A stretch of DNA of 64,000 nt, from assembly GCA_036365455.1 (NCBI GenBank), contig JAWQUS010000017.1:10230001-10294000 (forward strand). Direction: 5' to 3'. Positions 1 through 10,377 of the stretch are shown in pieces. The notes under the pieces are model-generated. The model worked only from the letters and a program-made list of their open reading frames with translations, searched no databases and was not told the DNA's origin. Position numbers and translations under genes: made by a program. Positions within the stretch are counted from its first letter, which is position 1. Each line of letters starts with the position of its first letter. Origin of the DNA: Macrosoma leucophasiata. Taxonomy: Eukaryota; Arthropoda; Insecta; Lepidoptera; Hedylidae.

Positions 1-1006
1 CTGTCCGTCCATCCGTCTGTCCGTCACCAGGCTGTACCCATCTCATAAATAGTGATAGCAAAAAAGCTAAAATTTTCAGAAATTATATATTTCTGTTACC
101 ACTATAAAGACAAAATTAATTACTAAAAATAAGAAAATGAAAATATTAATTGGTCCAAGGGGGCATACAGTAAACGTATTTTTTTGCACGAGTTCGACTC
201 GCACTTGGTCGGTTTTTTTTTCTGTTAGTAACGTTAATCATACCGCATAGCAGCGTCCCGGCATAAAACAATCGCCGCTATGATCACCATTCAGCATGCC
301 AAGCGTGGCAATTATGGCATATTCTTTCCTTATGACGAACAACACTTTTAGGAGCATCTTCGGGAAAGACTTTGTCCAGCGGAGAGGGATGGACGTCTTT
401 CGGTATAATTATGATGTTGGTGATGGTGGTGGTGGGTGTGGGAGTTTTCACAGGCCATTTCGGCACGAGGCAGCACCTACAGTGTAACAGCTGGCCCCAC
501 AATAAGATAAGGTAAGGTAGTGGTGGTGGTGGTGTAGGTGGCATTAGTGGGTAAAAATGCACAACGTTAATATTCAATTTTTCTCTTTTGCCGGCTCTTA
601 CGGAGTGCCTATATTATGCATAGATCTATCTTTTATCTTTCATTCTCTATTAAAAGCACTAATTGACTGAAACTTAATACTCATTATTTTAATAAAAAAC
701 TTCATAATAATTTTCTATAAAAATTATTATATATTAATTTTCTATAAAAAATATTATGCATAAAAGTTTAAAATGGCCTTCTCGAAAATACGGTTCAGCA
801 TAGGATGGATGCGTATTTAAACACATAATTAGACATTTTTCGCAATCCTAGCAGCCTGTGTGTATCCCCGAAGGTCATACGTCTAATATCGTGTACAGAG
901 AAGCATTACTGCAAAGTAGATTTTTTTAGCTACCCAAAAGTGTTAATGATCCAAAATTAATGAAAATGTGCCCAATGTCACAAAGTCACTGTTAGGCTGG
1001 GCGTTC
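1..1006 (+). mobile_element. Composite repeat I, left-edge copy (truncated by window start)
   Basis: The sequence runs parallel to about 61766-62696 at the other end of the window, in the same orientation. Both carry the tract ctgtccgtccatccgtctgt, the 'rest of the TE' block with a gttcgactcgcacttggtcgg motif, a GTG/GGT-rich tract, and then the same 15-bp minisatellite. Relative to the right copy, this one lacks about 170 bp between the T-run near 185 and the cacgagtt motif, and it has an extra 60-70 bp near 435-500. No coding sequence is convincing: the short open frames at 284-577 are low-complexity. It is a noncoding dispersed element or one half of a segmental duplication; the superfamily is not known. 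Confidence 0.7.
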
Positions 1007-1964
1007 CAACGTCAAGCAACCCGACGCCCAGCGTCCCGACGCCCAGCGTCCCGACGCCCAGCGTCCCGACGCCCAGCGTCCCGACGCCCAGCGTCCCGAC
1101 GCCCAGCGTCCCGACGTCGAGCGTCCCGACGTCGAGCGTCTCGACGCCCAGCGTCCCGACGCCCAGCGTCCCGACGTCGAGCGTCTCGACGCCCAGCGTC
1201 CCGACGCCCAGCGTCCCGACGTCGAGCGTCTCGACGACCAGCGTCCCGACGTTGAGCGTCTCGACGCTCAGCGTCCCGACGCCCAGCGTCCCGACGCCCA
1301 GTGTCCCGACGCCCAGCGTTCCGACGCGCAGCATCCCGACGCCCAGCGTCCCGACGTCGAGCATCTCGACGCCCAGCGTCCCGACGCCCAGCGTCCCGAC
1401 GTCGAGCGTCTCGACGACCAGCGTCCCGACGTCGAGCGTCTCGACGCCCAGCGTCCCGACGCCCAGCGTCCCGACGTCGAGCGTCTCGACGACCAGCGTC
1501 CCGACGTTGAGCGTCTCGACGCTCAGCGTCCCGACGCCCAGCGTCCCGACGCCCAGTGTCCCGACGCCCAGCGTTCCGACGCGCAGCATCCCGACGCCCA
1601 GCGTCCCGACGCCCAGCGTCTCGACTCCCAGCGTCCCGACGTCGAGCGTCTCGATGCCCAGCGCCCCGACGCCCAGCGCTTCGACGTCGAACGTCCCGAC
1701 GCCAAGCGTCCCGACGTCGAGCATCTCGACGCCCAGCGCCCCGATGCCCAGCGCTTCGACGTCGAACGTCCCGACGCCCAGCATCTCAACGTCGATCGTG
1801 TCGAAACCCAGCGACCCGACGCCCAGCGTCCTGACCCCCAGTGTCCCGACGTCACGCGTCTCGACGCCGAGCGTCCCGACGCCCAGGATCTCGACGTCGA
1901 GCGCCTCGACGCCCAGCGTCCCGACGCCCAGGGTCCCGACGTCGAGCGTCTCGACGCCCAGCGT
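1007..1964. repeat. GC-rich 15-bp minisatellite array 1 (about 64 units)
   Basis: The unit is cgacgcccagcgtcc, alternating with a variant cgacgtcgagcgtct. Unit starts at 1022 and 1952 are exactly 62 periods apart, so there is no net indel across the array. A higher-order repeat is visible: the block beginning at 1231 recurs at 1486, an offset of 255 bp or 17 units. As 15 is a multiple of three, all frames read as pentapeptide repeats: SVPTP-like and PASRR-like on +, GTLGV-like on -. The long open frame at 978-1994 (-, 338 codons) follows from this periodicity and is probably not a gene. The array is far richer in GC and CpG than its surroundings. Confidence 0.93.
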
Positions 1965-2030
1965 GATGTTTTTGTATGATCCAAAATAAACCAAAAGTTA
2001 TATCCAAAAATTCTGCCCAAAGCCACTATT

Positions 2031-2064
2031 CCACGCGAACGAAGTTGCGAGCACAGCTAGTATA
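2031..2064 (+). repeat. Degenerate agctagt-type dispersed tail
   Basis: The stretch cgcgaacgaagttgcgagca followed by cagctagt is a decayed form of the gcgggcacagctagt 3' tail seen at many sites in this window. It marks the 3' end of a short retroelement remnant directly beyond minisatellite array 1. Confidence 0.5.
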
Positions 2065-2242
2065 CAATACTTGTATTGTTAGAGGCATTCACATGTAAAA
2101 AATTTTAAGTTAGATGACATGTTCTCGAACTTGTTTTGTTCGTAAAGTAAGATTCACAGACCGCCCTGCGACTTTACTTTTAGCAAAGTACCTACGCTAA
2201 GAACTGTCAAAACTCATACTTTACAGACAGTTCCCAGCATAC

Positions 2243-2530
2243 TTTTTTATGTAATGGAAGTGGTAAACAAGCATGCAGGTTACATTGATGTTATGTGATG
2301 ACTACAGCCTGTAGACACCCACACAAAGACCTAGGTCAAAATGCAGATGCGTTACCACTCCTGAAGCCTAACGTGTTATGTCTCTGTGCCGGAAATTACA
2401 GGGCCGTACATTACCACCTGACCGGAACACGATAGTGCTGAATACTTCCATTTAGCGGCAAGTATATAAGGTAATGCGGTGGTGCCTACGCCCGCAAGCT
2501 CCGTCAATGGAGCTCTACCACCAGTTAAAA
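2243..2530 (-). mobile_element. SINE-like element family A, full-length copy
   Basis: On the minus strand it starts ttttactggtggtagagctc and ends tgccacttccattacataaa, about 275 bp. The same sequence occurs at 5443, 15411, 36678, 43953, 55908 and 58423 and as many fragments. It has no open reading frame and no obvious tRNA-like head, so SINE versus other nonautonomous element is undecided. Its 5' end here forms one arm of the palindrome at 2498-2654. Confidence 0.75.
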
Positions 2531-2654
2531 CTTTGCTCAAAGTAAGGTCGTAGTGCGGTCTGAGAGACTTACACGTAGGGCGAGATTCACTGACAGCACT
2601 ACGACTTTACTTTCAGCAAAGTTTTTACTGGTGGTAGAGCTCCAGTGACGGAGC
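2498..2654. repeat. 157-bp near-palindrome (foldback)
   Basis: The left arm (gctccgtcaatggagctcta onward) and the right arm ending ctccagtgacggagc are reverse complements over roughly 65-75 bp with scattered mismatches. Each arm combines the end of family A with a ctttgctgaaagtaaagtcg motif. A related half-copy of that inner motif lies at 2141-2192. This may be a foldback MITE, or two inverted A ends around a MITE. Confidence 0.75.
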
Positions 2655-2940
2655 GGTCGGTTGCGTGAGGGGCGACCGCTAGTGGAAAAATAAAAATGCG
2701 TGTTTCCGTACTTCGGAGGACACGTTAAATCGTCGGTCCCGGTTGCTATCGATAGACAGCAGTCGTTAAACCTTGTCGGAGGCCTTATGGGCGGTTTGAC
2801 AATATCCGACAGCAAGTTGGCCACTAACCCGTATTGGAGCAGCACGGTGGATTAAACTCCAGGCCACACCAAGAAGGAGAGAGGCTCGTGACCAGCAGTG
2901 GGACGTAATAAGGGTTGTTACCATGCCATGCCATAATCGC
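2653..2940 (+). mobile_element. Retroposed element family B, 5'-truncated copy
   Basis: It matches the other B copies from gcggtcgg through cgctagtgg to the 3' end cagcagtgggacgta and a degenerate ATT-type tail. Family B is noncoding. At 25546 and 32001, copies are bounded by target-site duplications and end in an ATT-rich microsatellite, which implies target-primed retrotransposition. Confidence 0.75.
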
Positions 2941-4811
2941 ACTAAATTTTAACACACTTCAAATAACAACACGTAGTACGTACCTACCTACATGAAAATA
3001 AGAACGTACGGATTTCTTACTGCATGAGCTAGGAATTACTGTATTTTATAATAAAATACTATACTAAAGTTCGCTTACCAAATGATCGATTTCCTAGATG
3101 CTTGCTAGGTCTAAATATTAGATTACCCCGTAACGTCCTTCCAAGAATAATGACATACGATCGTCTCAAAAAATACATCAGTGAAAATTGTTTTCTGCCC
3201 TGAGGCAAAATGAAGATTACTTTTACAGGAGGATTTTGCGGCTGGTTTTCTTTACCTTATAAAACTGGAGCTAGATGGGAAATATATGTGTGTAACATAA
3301 AACTTTTATTGACAAAAAATAGTTGACATGCAACTTACGCATCACTCAAAAGTGAAAAATAACAGAACACAGATTTAGTCCCATAGAGTAATGTGCATCA
3401 TTATTTTAGAATATCTAGAGAAGTCAGGCTGACAATTACGCTAATTAAAGATCTGTGGCCCGATGATACAAAAGTCCTACGAAACAGTCAACTTGCAATG
3501 AAAATCAGTTACACATACACAACTCCCTGTTTTGTTAGAAACCAAAATTGAACCTCATTTTATTAATAACTTAACTTTAGTTTTATTTGTCTTAAAAAAA
3601 TATATCATCATAGCGAACTGCAAGTTTTTTTTAATTAATTTGTATTTGATACAAACTTATGCGTCATTTTAGGAAGAATATGCCATAATCATCACACCTG
3701 CCATGCAGATTGGCGATCGCAGTGGCGGTTGTATTATCGCAAGATGGACGCTGCAGTCCATTTCCCGTCAGTCAGTTATTACACTTACTACCGACCCATA
3801 AGAATGGTTTGACTGCCATTGTCCGGTTGAATGTCTGCGACAGTGGAAAAATTATCTTACAGTAGAAAAAAACAGCATGTTTGCAGTGCACAGTAATACA
3901 ATAACTTACCTGACCCAATAAAAACCTGTAAAACGTTATCATTGCATTAAAAAAAATTAAAGAAACATATCTCTAATAGTATATTTTAAAGCAGTCCGCC
4001 GATTACTGAAATATAAATGTTAAATAACCATTATGTAATGTTACTAAGCTAAAGGTAAGTGAACGATGTTCGTTTTGAGTAAAATCAATGTCTTTAAACC
4101 TAAACCGGTGGGCGGTGGGTCGTCGCGTCCGACACAATATAGGTACTATCAGCTAAGTTGGCCCATAGCTATCAACTATGCCCCCATTTGTTCAATTATA
4201 TAAGTGCGATCATAAAAACATTTTCCAATACCTACAACAACTCACTTTAAAATATAGGCAAAATAGAATCAGTGAAGTAATTGGTTAATAAACGAAGTCA
4301 CAATAAAACTTTGCGTGTACCACTCACAATTTAATAAGTTAAGCGTTGCAGAACAAACGTTAATTGCGCAACAAAATAACCGGAACAAGTTTTCGTAAAA
4401 AGAAAAAAATACAGTTTGTAAGACCTGTTTTCTTATTTATTATTGACTGAGCACCGCATTATAAAATGACGTTTATTACCTCGGCACGCAACACACGCCA
4501 CCTTGCAATGCACTACAAACTTTAATGCTTTCGTGGCGTGCCTGAAAAAACTTTAAAAATATCTACTTTGACGATAAATAAATCGGAGGTGGTTTAATTT
4601 GTGTTGCTCGAACTGACTACATGCTGTTTGAGTGAAACATGTTGCAAAATTCTCTTTTATTTTTATCTCAAACATGAAAAGCATGGAAAGCGCAACAGTT
4701 TAGTGCAATTAGTTTCAACGCTTGACATATACCCATGCAGACATTTAATAGATAGAGTGATACGCTTATCAAACAATGAAAATTACAATGGATATATTAT
4801 TTTATAATCAA
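2941..4811. other. AT-rich unassigned stretch with two weak coding-like islands
   Basis: No recognisable repeat or gene. Two islands deserve mention. At 3118-3202 (+) a short frame containing LPRNVLPRIMTYDRLKKYI and then a stop resembles the C-terminal ends of insect reverse transcriptases, but it is too short to assign. At 3673-3800 (+) a 42-codon frame with DRSGGCIIARWTLQ follows a T-rich tract ending in AG and ends in TAA. It could be a terminal exon, but a minus frame over the same DNA is also open, so neither is annotated as a gene. Confidence 0.4.
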
Positions 4812-5017
4812 ACAAACTGACCCCCAAACTTTGTATTGCCTCAGAATGAAATAATGTGTCGAAGGTTTTATAGATACGGACTATATTTTTACTTTTAAAC
4901 CTTCCCTAGACCTCCACGAACATTTCAAGACCAAGATAAGATAAATCCATTCAGCCGTTCTCGAGTTTTAGCGAGACTAACGAACAGAAATTGATTTATA
5001 TATATATATATATAAGA
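4812..5017 (-). mobile_element. Dispersed repeat C, decayed copy
   Basis: It is the reverse complement of the better copy at 56840-57088. Shared parts include the atgaaataatgtgtc block and ccgttctcgagttttagcga, and both are bounded by an AT dinucleotide run (here 4998-5016). Noncoding. Confidence 0.7.
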
Positions 5018-5033
5018 TATGATAAAAATACAT

Positions 5034-5194
5034 TGTACGGCCTTGTAATAACTCTCACAGTGACATAAAACCATTGGTCTCAAGGGTGGCAACGCATCTG
5101 CATTTTCACCTCTGGTTTTTATGTAGATATCTATTGGTTGCAGTCAACAATTAACATCAATGTGATGCATGCTTGTTGGCATCTTCCTTACATA
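5034..5194 (+). mobile_element. Family A fragment (3' half)
   Basis: It covers the family from tgtacggcct to the cttccttacataaaa end, with several substitutions. The 5' half is missing. Confidence 0.65.
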
Positions 5195-5442
5195 AAAAAA
5201 AACACATAATTTTTTTTTATTTAATTATGAAAGTGGCAAACTTGCAGTTCGCATAAAAGCTGACAGTAGCTTAGATACATGATCTATAATATTTTCCTTT
5301 GTTGTAGTAATACAATCATATTATAATTTACCGAACTACTCAAAGAACAATGGTCAAATAGTAAGTACCAGATAGCGTACACATAATATAAAAACCTCCT
5401 GAGGTGTATTTTAAGTAAAAATAAGAATTATTTCTATGAGAA

Positions 5443-5705
5443 GTTACTGGTGGTAGAACTCCAGGGATGGAGCTCGTCTTATATACTTGCCGCTAAATTG
5501 ATGTACTCAGCACTATCGTGTTCCGGTCAGGTGGTAATGTACGGCCCTGTAATTTCCGGCACAGAGACATAACACCTTAGGCTTCAGGAGTGGTAACGCA
5601 TCTGCATTTTGACCTTGGTCTTTGTGTGGGTGTCTGTCTATAGGCTGCAGTCATCACTTAACATCAATGTGAACTGCATGCTTGTTTGGCCACTTCCCTT
5701 ACATA
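5443..5705 (+). mobile_element. SINE-like family A copy with internal deletion
   Basis: It begins ttactggtggtagaactcca and ends cacttcccttacat. The segment gcgggcgtaggcaccaccgc present in other copies is missing after gagctcg. Otherwise it is well preserved. Confidence 0.75.
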
Positions 5706-5842
5706 TTTTATTTTTTATAATATACACAAGTTAACGTTTCATTTTCTATAAGCGATGAATGTATTTCAAATATGTTTGACTATTCTATTTGATCATTATC
5801 AGTTATTATTAAATTCTTACATACAGGCGCTAAATCAATTAT

Positions 5843-6338
5843 ATATAACTGTAAAGTGTTGTCCCGTATTGTTCCGTACCTGTCTGTCTATCTGTCCATC
5901 TGTCACAGCCAATTTGCTCCGAAACTACTCGACCGATTGAGTTGAAATTTGATGAATATATGTAAATTGGAGACCCAAAGATGAACACGTCAAGTAAAAT
6001 AATAAAATTTAAACAGGAGAGGCACTTTCGGGGGGTAAAACAGAAAATAAAAAAAAACGTAAACTGTGTCGTGTGATATATCAAATGAAAGAAGTTGTTG
6101 TCAGCATCTCAGATATATTTTTTTTATAAATTTTGCATAAACAAATTTGAAGTTATTTAAGAAAAACGACGAAAATTGACCATCCCCCCCCCCCCCCCTA
6201 TCTCCGAAACTACTGAACTTAACATTTTGAAAAAATTGTGGAAAATAGTTTTTGCCTATAGATTACTGGAAAACCTATAAGAAGTATGTACGGAACCCTC
6301 ACCACGCGAGTCGAACTCGCACTTGTCCGGTTTTTTTT
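5843..6338 (+). mobile_element. Dispersed noncoding repeat D
   Basis: It has the typical layout of a lepidopteran dispersed element: a GTCTGTCTGTC-type tract, tccgaaactactcgaccgat, a 16-nt C homopolymer at 6184-6199, and a terminal block gcgagtcgaactcgcacttg followed by a T run. The terminal block is shared with repeat I (near 188 and 62131). A partial relative lies at 40425-40520. No coding capacity. Confidence 0.65.
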
Positions 6339-7418
6339 TGTAATCGAAATCATTTGACCAAGACACGATCACGTAAACAATATTATTTCCATAGAAACTC
6401 ACTCTTAAGATTCTGTAGTGTAACCACAAACAACACTTTGTAAGACCAATTCACACTTTGTTTAGTTAAGTAGCGAGTTAAGTTGCCGATCTGCCAAGTT
6501 AATTAATTTACTTCAACGTAGATTGGTGAGTTAAGTACTGGACCAATTAAGTTATTCGGTAAATTAAGTTTCCACTAAGTTTAACAAAGTAACCGTGTGT
6601 GAAAGTCCGTTTTTTTAACATACCTTCTAGATAAACGTACCTTTATATACTTCTTAAGGATAACATGATTAGGTACTGCCGACATACTTTAGAGTAAACT
6701 AGCAACCCTCTCCGACTTTGCACGGGTGCAAAGCTAATAGGCATGCGCCGCTGCCTAAGAGGCATCAATCGGTTTTATTTTCGAAAATATTCATTTAAAT
6801 TACGTACTGTAAAGGGCCATACTGATCTATATTAAATGCACAATGTAAGGTATAAATCGATATAACTAATCAGATAAGGTTTAATGTAATTAACAGAGCT
6901 ATGATTGTAAGATTAATAAAAAAAGTAAAACTCCGTCTTTTGAGCTTTTAAAAACCCCCTTTTTTCTATTTATTAAACTGTATCTTATAGGTAATTCTTA
7001 TGACATAAAATGTATTTATTAGATTTCACTAACGCCTTTCCTTTTGGCATTTATTAGCAGATTTGTAACATTTTAAAGCTTAACTGATCGTCACGCCCAC
7101 TATCGCAATGGCTTACACATTTAATTTACAGATAACATTAGTACGATTATAGAAGCCATAACGATTTGTTGGAACACTGCGTAGTTGTAGGACAACTGAA
7201 AATATTTAAACTCATTAACATGCACGGCGATATGAACGTAGAACATGAACGTTCGTGTTTAATATGCATTTAATTGTAACGAAATGCTGTAATAAAAATA
7301 TTTTTATGGTGTATAAGTATATTTTATTGTTAAGCACTGTAGGGTTACGGCGAGTTTAGTTAACTTTTTAAATTCTAAAAATATACTTTAGAATTATAGA
7401 AACTTATTGATATTACGA
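6339..7418. other. Unassigned AT-rich stretch containing a repeat E fragment
   Basis: The only recognisable part is 6698-6890, which parallels the start and part of repeat E at 21781-22050 (actagcaacc... gcacggg, then the ggccatactgatctatatta block). Nothing else in this stretch is recognised. Confidence 0.5.
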
Positions 7419-7560
7419 AAGTGGCAAATAAGCATGCACACATGTCATAGCTGGTACGTGAATACTGCAGCCTGTAGAGATATCTACTTGTTTTAAAACA
7501 CCGGAAGTCAAATTGCAGATGCGTTTCCATCATGAGGCCTAAGCTGTTTTACCTTTTCGA
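7419..7560 (-). mobile_element. Family A fragment
   Basis: The gaaagtggcaaataagcatg head through the gcagatgcgtttcca block corresponds to the 3' half of family A on the minus strand, strongly diverged. Confidence 0.55.
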
Positions 7561-7715
7561 TATTATTAACGGTGCCATACCTACTATTATAATATATTTT
7601 TTCATGTTTTGAAAAATTAACATTGCAAGCCAAAACACAAAATAAAATTTATTTTTTTTTGTTTTTTTCAGTACCCGTAATCATTATGTAGTAAAACCAA
7701 AATCACTGAATATCA

Positions 7716-7925
7716 AATAATTTATTGAATAAAAACGTATTTCTACACCCCAAAATGAACCGGAAACATAATGAGACACACAATTCTGGAATAAGAACCG
7801 ACCAGTTTTAATTGCCTCCAGGCCTAAGCCTTTGTTCTCCCCAGGGGGACGGTTGGCAGCGAACACACTTCCATCTCGTCAACAAAAAGAAATACGTTTC
7901 AAGATTTCATGGCCAAAAGAGACCA
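7716..7925 (-). repeat. Repeat F copy 1 with a conserved minus-strand peptide
   Basis: Strongly similar to 8366-8575. On the minus strand both encode a parallel peptide (ENKGL...EAI.TG...QNCVSHYV) that is conserved in amino-acid terms as well as in DNA. No domain is recognised. It may be a short relic of a transposon protein or simply a noncoding repeat with a shared open frame. Confidence 0.45.
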
Positions 7926-7957
7926 TTGCGAGGCGAATTTTACAATAACGTAACAAC

Positions 7958-8036
7958 GTAACTTCACGCCTGTAATGCCTGAAGGGGTAGGCAGAGGTAA
8001 ATGCATGCATTCAAGCATACATGCAAACACCCAGAG
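7958..8036 (-). mobile_element. SINE G fragment (3' end)
   Basis: The reading gtaacttcacgcctgtaatg, aaggggtaggcagaggtaaa and catgcaaacaccca is the reverse complement of the 3' end of SINE G (compare 24300-24397). Confidence 0.65.
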
Positions 8037-8320
8037 AAGAAGAAGAAAGAAGAGCTTTTTTCTATGAATTTTAATTTTATTTTTTTTAAATAAAATATTT
8101 TATCACATTTTAGGTATGTTTGATCATTTTAATTGATAAACTATGATGTCATGTCGGCTACTCAATAAAGAAAAATGTTAAAATTTAAAAAATGTTAAAA
8201 AAACCAAATCCGGTAAGTCCCATATATAGTAATTATCCTTAATTTTGTAACAAGTATTCGAAAAAGCCGGGCGGTTATTTATCCCTGGGACACATTGTAT
8301 ACTAATTTATAGTGATTAAA

Positions 8321-8354
8321 AGTACACGCGGACGAAGTCGCAAGCAAAATCTAG
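8321..8354 (+). repeat. agctagt-type tail remnant
   Basis: A fragment with cgcggacgaagtcgcaagca followed by aaaatctagt. It is a decayed copy of the retroelement tail common in this window. Confidence 0.45.
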
Positions 8355-8365
8355 TTCCACTTAAT

Positions 8366-8575
8366 TTACTGAACAAATAGTTATTTCTACTGCAACCTGA
8401 AAATGACTCGGGAACGTAATGAGACACACAATTCTGGAAGAAACAGTGACCAGTTGTAATTGCCTCCAGGCCTTTGTTTTCCCCAGAGGGTCGGTTGGAA
8501 CACACTTCTACCCCGTCTACAAAAAAATACATTCCAGTATTTTATGCTCAAAAAACACCTTTTGCACGTAAATTA
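8366..8575 (-). repeat. Repeat F copy 2
   Basis: The second copy of the pair described at 7716-7925, in the same orientation about 650 bp away. It shares aatgagacacacaattctgg and ttgcctccaggcctttg. The minus frame reads through the same peptide with substitutions. Confidence 0.45.
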
Positions 8576-8860
8576 TACAGTAATGACTAAATTTACGCCT
8601 GTATTCTCTAAATGGGTTATTTTTTTGTACTGTGGTTTCAAACAAACACGCATAACTTATGGGTTATACCACGGTCAGGGAATGGACAAAACCGATCCGG
8701 TAGTCAACTGACCGTTGATCGATCATTTGCCTATTTATCTCTATAGGATTAAAGCTTATTTATATTGATCAAACACGAATTTCTACCTATCGATATACAA
8801 ACCTACAATAGGCTAGTAAAAAATAAACTTCTGATTTGCCATTGAGAATATAATTCAAAA

Positions 8861-8936
8861 GTAGCTGCGCCCACGACTTCGTCTGGGTAGAACAATCATA
8901 AATTCTCACGCGGACGAAGTCGCGGGCACAGCTAGT
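8861..8936. repeat. Hairpin unit of repeat H (solo)
   Basis: An imperfect inverted repeat: tagctgcgcccacgacttcg at one end, and cgaagtcgcgggcacagcta at the other. The same roughly 80-bp unit heads the larger H elements at 9814, 31578 and 41127. Here it stands alone. Confidence 0.7.
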
Positions 8937-9049
8937 CTACCAATATAATGCAAAAAAGGTCGACCACCTACACATAGATAAACTCATAATGTTTTTATGT
9001 ATGGTGACTGAGACTGTTTGTAAGACTAAATTTAAAAAAAGAGATGTGA

Positions 9050-9190
9050 AGGAAAGACTTGACAAAATCGGGCAGGGCTTCAGTAGCTCAATTGAAAGAG
9101 CGGCTGGACTAGATTCCCAGTAGGCCGCGAGTTCGAGTCTCGCCTGAAGTCATATTTTTCTTTCCATTTTTCTTTAAAATTAAAAAAAGC
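9050..9190 (+). mobile_element. tRNA-like SINE unit T1, copy a
   Basis: The core 9077-9151 folds as a tRNA-like cloverleaf: acceptor gcttcag/ctgaagt with one G-T pair, D arm gctc/gagc, T arm gcgag/ctcgc. Its box A (tagctcaattg) and box B (gttcgagtc) resemble Pol III promoters. The anticodon loop is irregular (7 or 9 nt), arguing against a functional tRNA. The core is flanked by sequence conserved in other copies: gaaggaaaga upstream, tttctttccatttttcttta downstream. Confidence 0.7.
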
Positions 9191-9813
9191 ATTTAGAATA
9201 TAATATTAAAAATCCGCATTCAATCTTTTTTCATTTTTCAACTGAATGACGAATACAATTTTCTCATCCAACCAACCCCATTCACCGCTGGGAATGCAAC
9301 GACATTAAACGCACGACGTGAAAGAATCGCTAAACGTTTCCAAAAGAGGGGTACCTATCGCAGATTTAAAAAAAAAAACATGTAATATCCCTCAACAAAC
9401 GGAGGGATAGTGAACGTCAGCACCCTAATACCTATTGCGGCTCAACAAAGAAGTGAAAAATGGTCGCAAGTGAGAAGACATGAAAGGGATAAAGGTACCT
9501 CTTATCTGTTGGAAGATTCAACATCGCATGTCGGAGCATTCGCATTGAAACTCGTAATATTGGGGGAAATGTGAGTAAAAGCAAACACAAGATGAAAAAT
9601 ATTTATTTCTCTTAGACACTCATATCTGAAACGTATACATTACATTATTTTCATCAAATGAGAACATTTCGCTTTATATTTGGATATACAATCATATTTA
9701 ACGTACCTACTCGTGCGTGTTCATGACGAGTGGCGTTACCGTCGATGAAACACAGGAACGATGGAGTTGGCATATTATTATAGACTATAGGGAGGACTAT
9801 AATATATTATAAT
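9191..9813. other. Unassigned stretch
   Basis: Apparently unique AT-rich sequence. No repeat, RNA or coding signal was recognised. Confidence 0.4.
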
Positions 9814-10325
9814 ACTAGTTGTGCCCGCGACTTCGTCCACGTGAGAAAAAATATGATTGTTCAGTATCTACCCGGACGAAGTCGTGGCCGCAGCTAGTAT
9901 AAAAGTAGCCTAAGTTACTTCTTATTACATCAGCTATCTGCCAGTCAAAATCGGAGACACTCAAATTCTATTTATTTGAATGTAGGTATGAATGTATGGT
10001 TAGTTGTATGGAGATAAAAGTAGCCTAAGTCGCTCCTTATTACATCAGCTACCTACCCGTGGAAGTCCCGTCAAAGTCGGATACACTCGAATTCTACTTA
10101 TTTGTATGTAGGTATATATGTATGTATGGATGTATGGAGATAAAAGTCCCGTCAAAATCGGTCCAGCCGTTCCTAAGATTAGCCCCGCCAAACAGACAGA
10201 CAGACGAAAATTGTAAAAAGTGTTGTTTTGGTATATGTACCGTGTATACATACATATGCATTTAGTAAAAAGCGGTTATTTTAATATTACAAACAGACAC
10301 GCCAATTTCATTTATTTGTATAGAT
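9814..10325 (+). mobile_element. Repeat H, copy 1 (hairpin head plus tandem subrepeats)
   Basis: It opens with an 85-bp imperfect inverted repeat (9814-9898, actagttgtgcccgcgactt to cagctagt). Two tandem subunits of about 120 bp follow (from 9899 and about 10016), each with agtagcctaag, attacatcagcta and a (gtat)n-rich tract. The tail is tcggtccagccgttcctaag, a run of cagacagacaga, and tatgtaccgtgtatacatac. It parallels 41127-41705 closely and 31413-31660 in reverse. No ORF. The superfamily is unclear. Confidence 0.75.
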
Positions 10326-10377
10326 TTATTATGGAAGGTAATATACAACAAAAGATCTAAGAATTCTGTGAAAATTT

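Noticed and set aside
1022..1964. CRISPR-like array
   Set aside because: There are no unique spacers; the 15-bp units are directly tandem, and the rest of the window is eukaryotic in character.
978..1994. A 338-codon minus frame and several plus frames of pentapeptide repeats
   Set aside because: The 15-bp period keeps all frames open at once and the same occurs in array 2. There is no unique sequence at either end to indicate a gene. The similarity to pentapeptide-repeat proteins is only the spacing of leucines.
9077..9151. A genuine tRNA gene
   Set aside because: The anticodon loop cannot be made regular, the same unit occurs at least six times with identical flanks, and several copies are truncated. 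It is a mobile tRNA-like unit.
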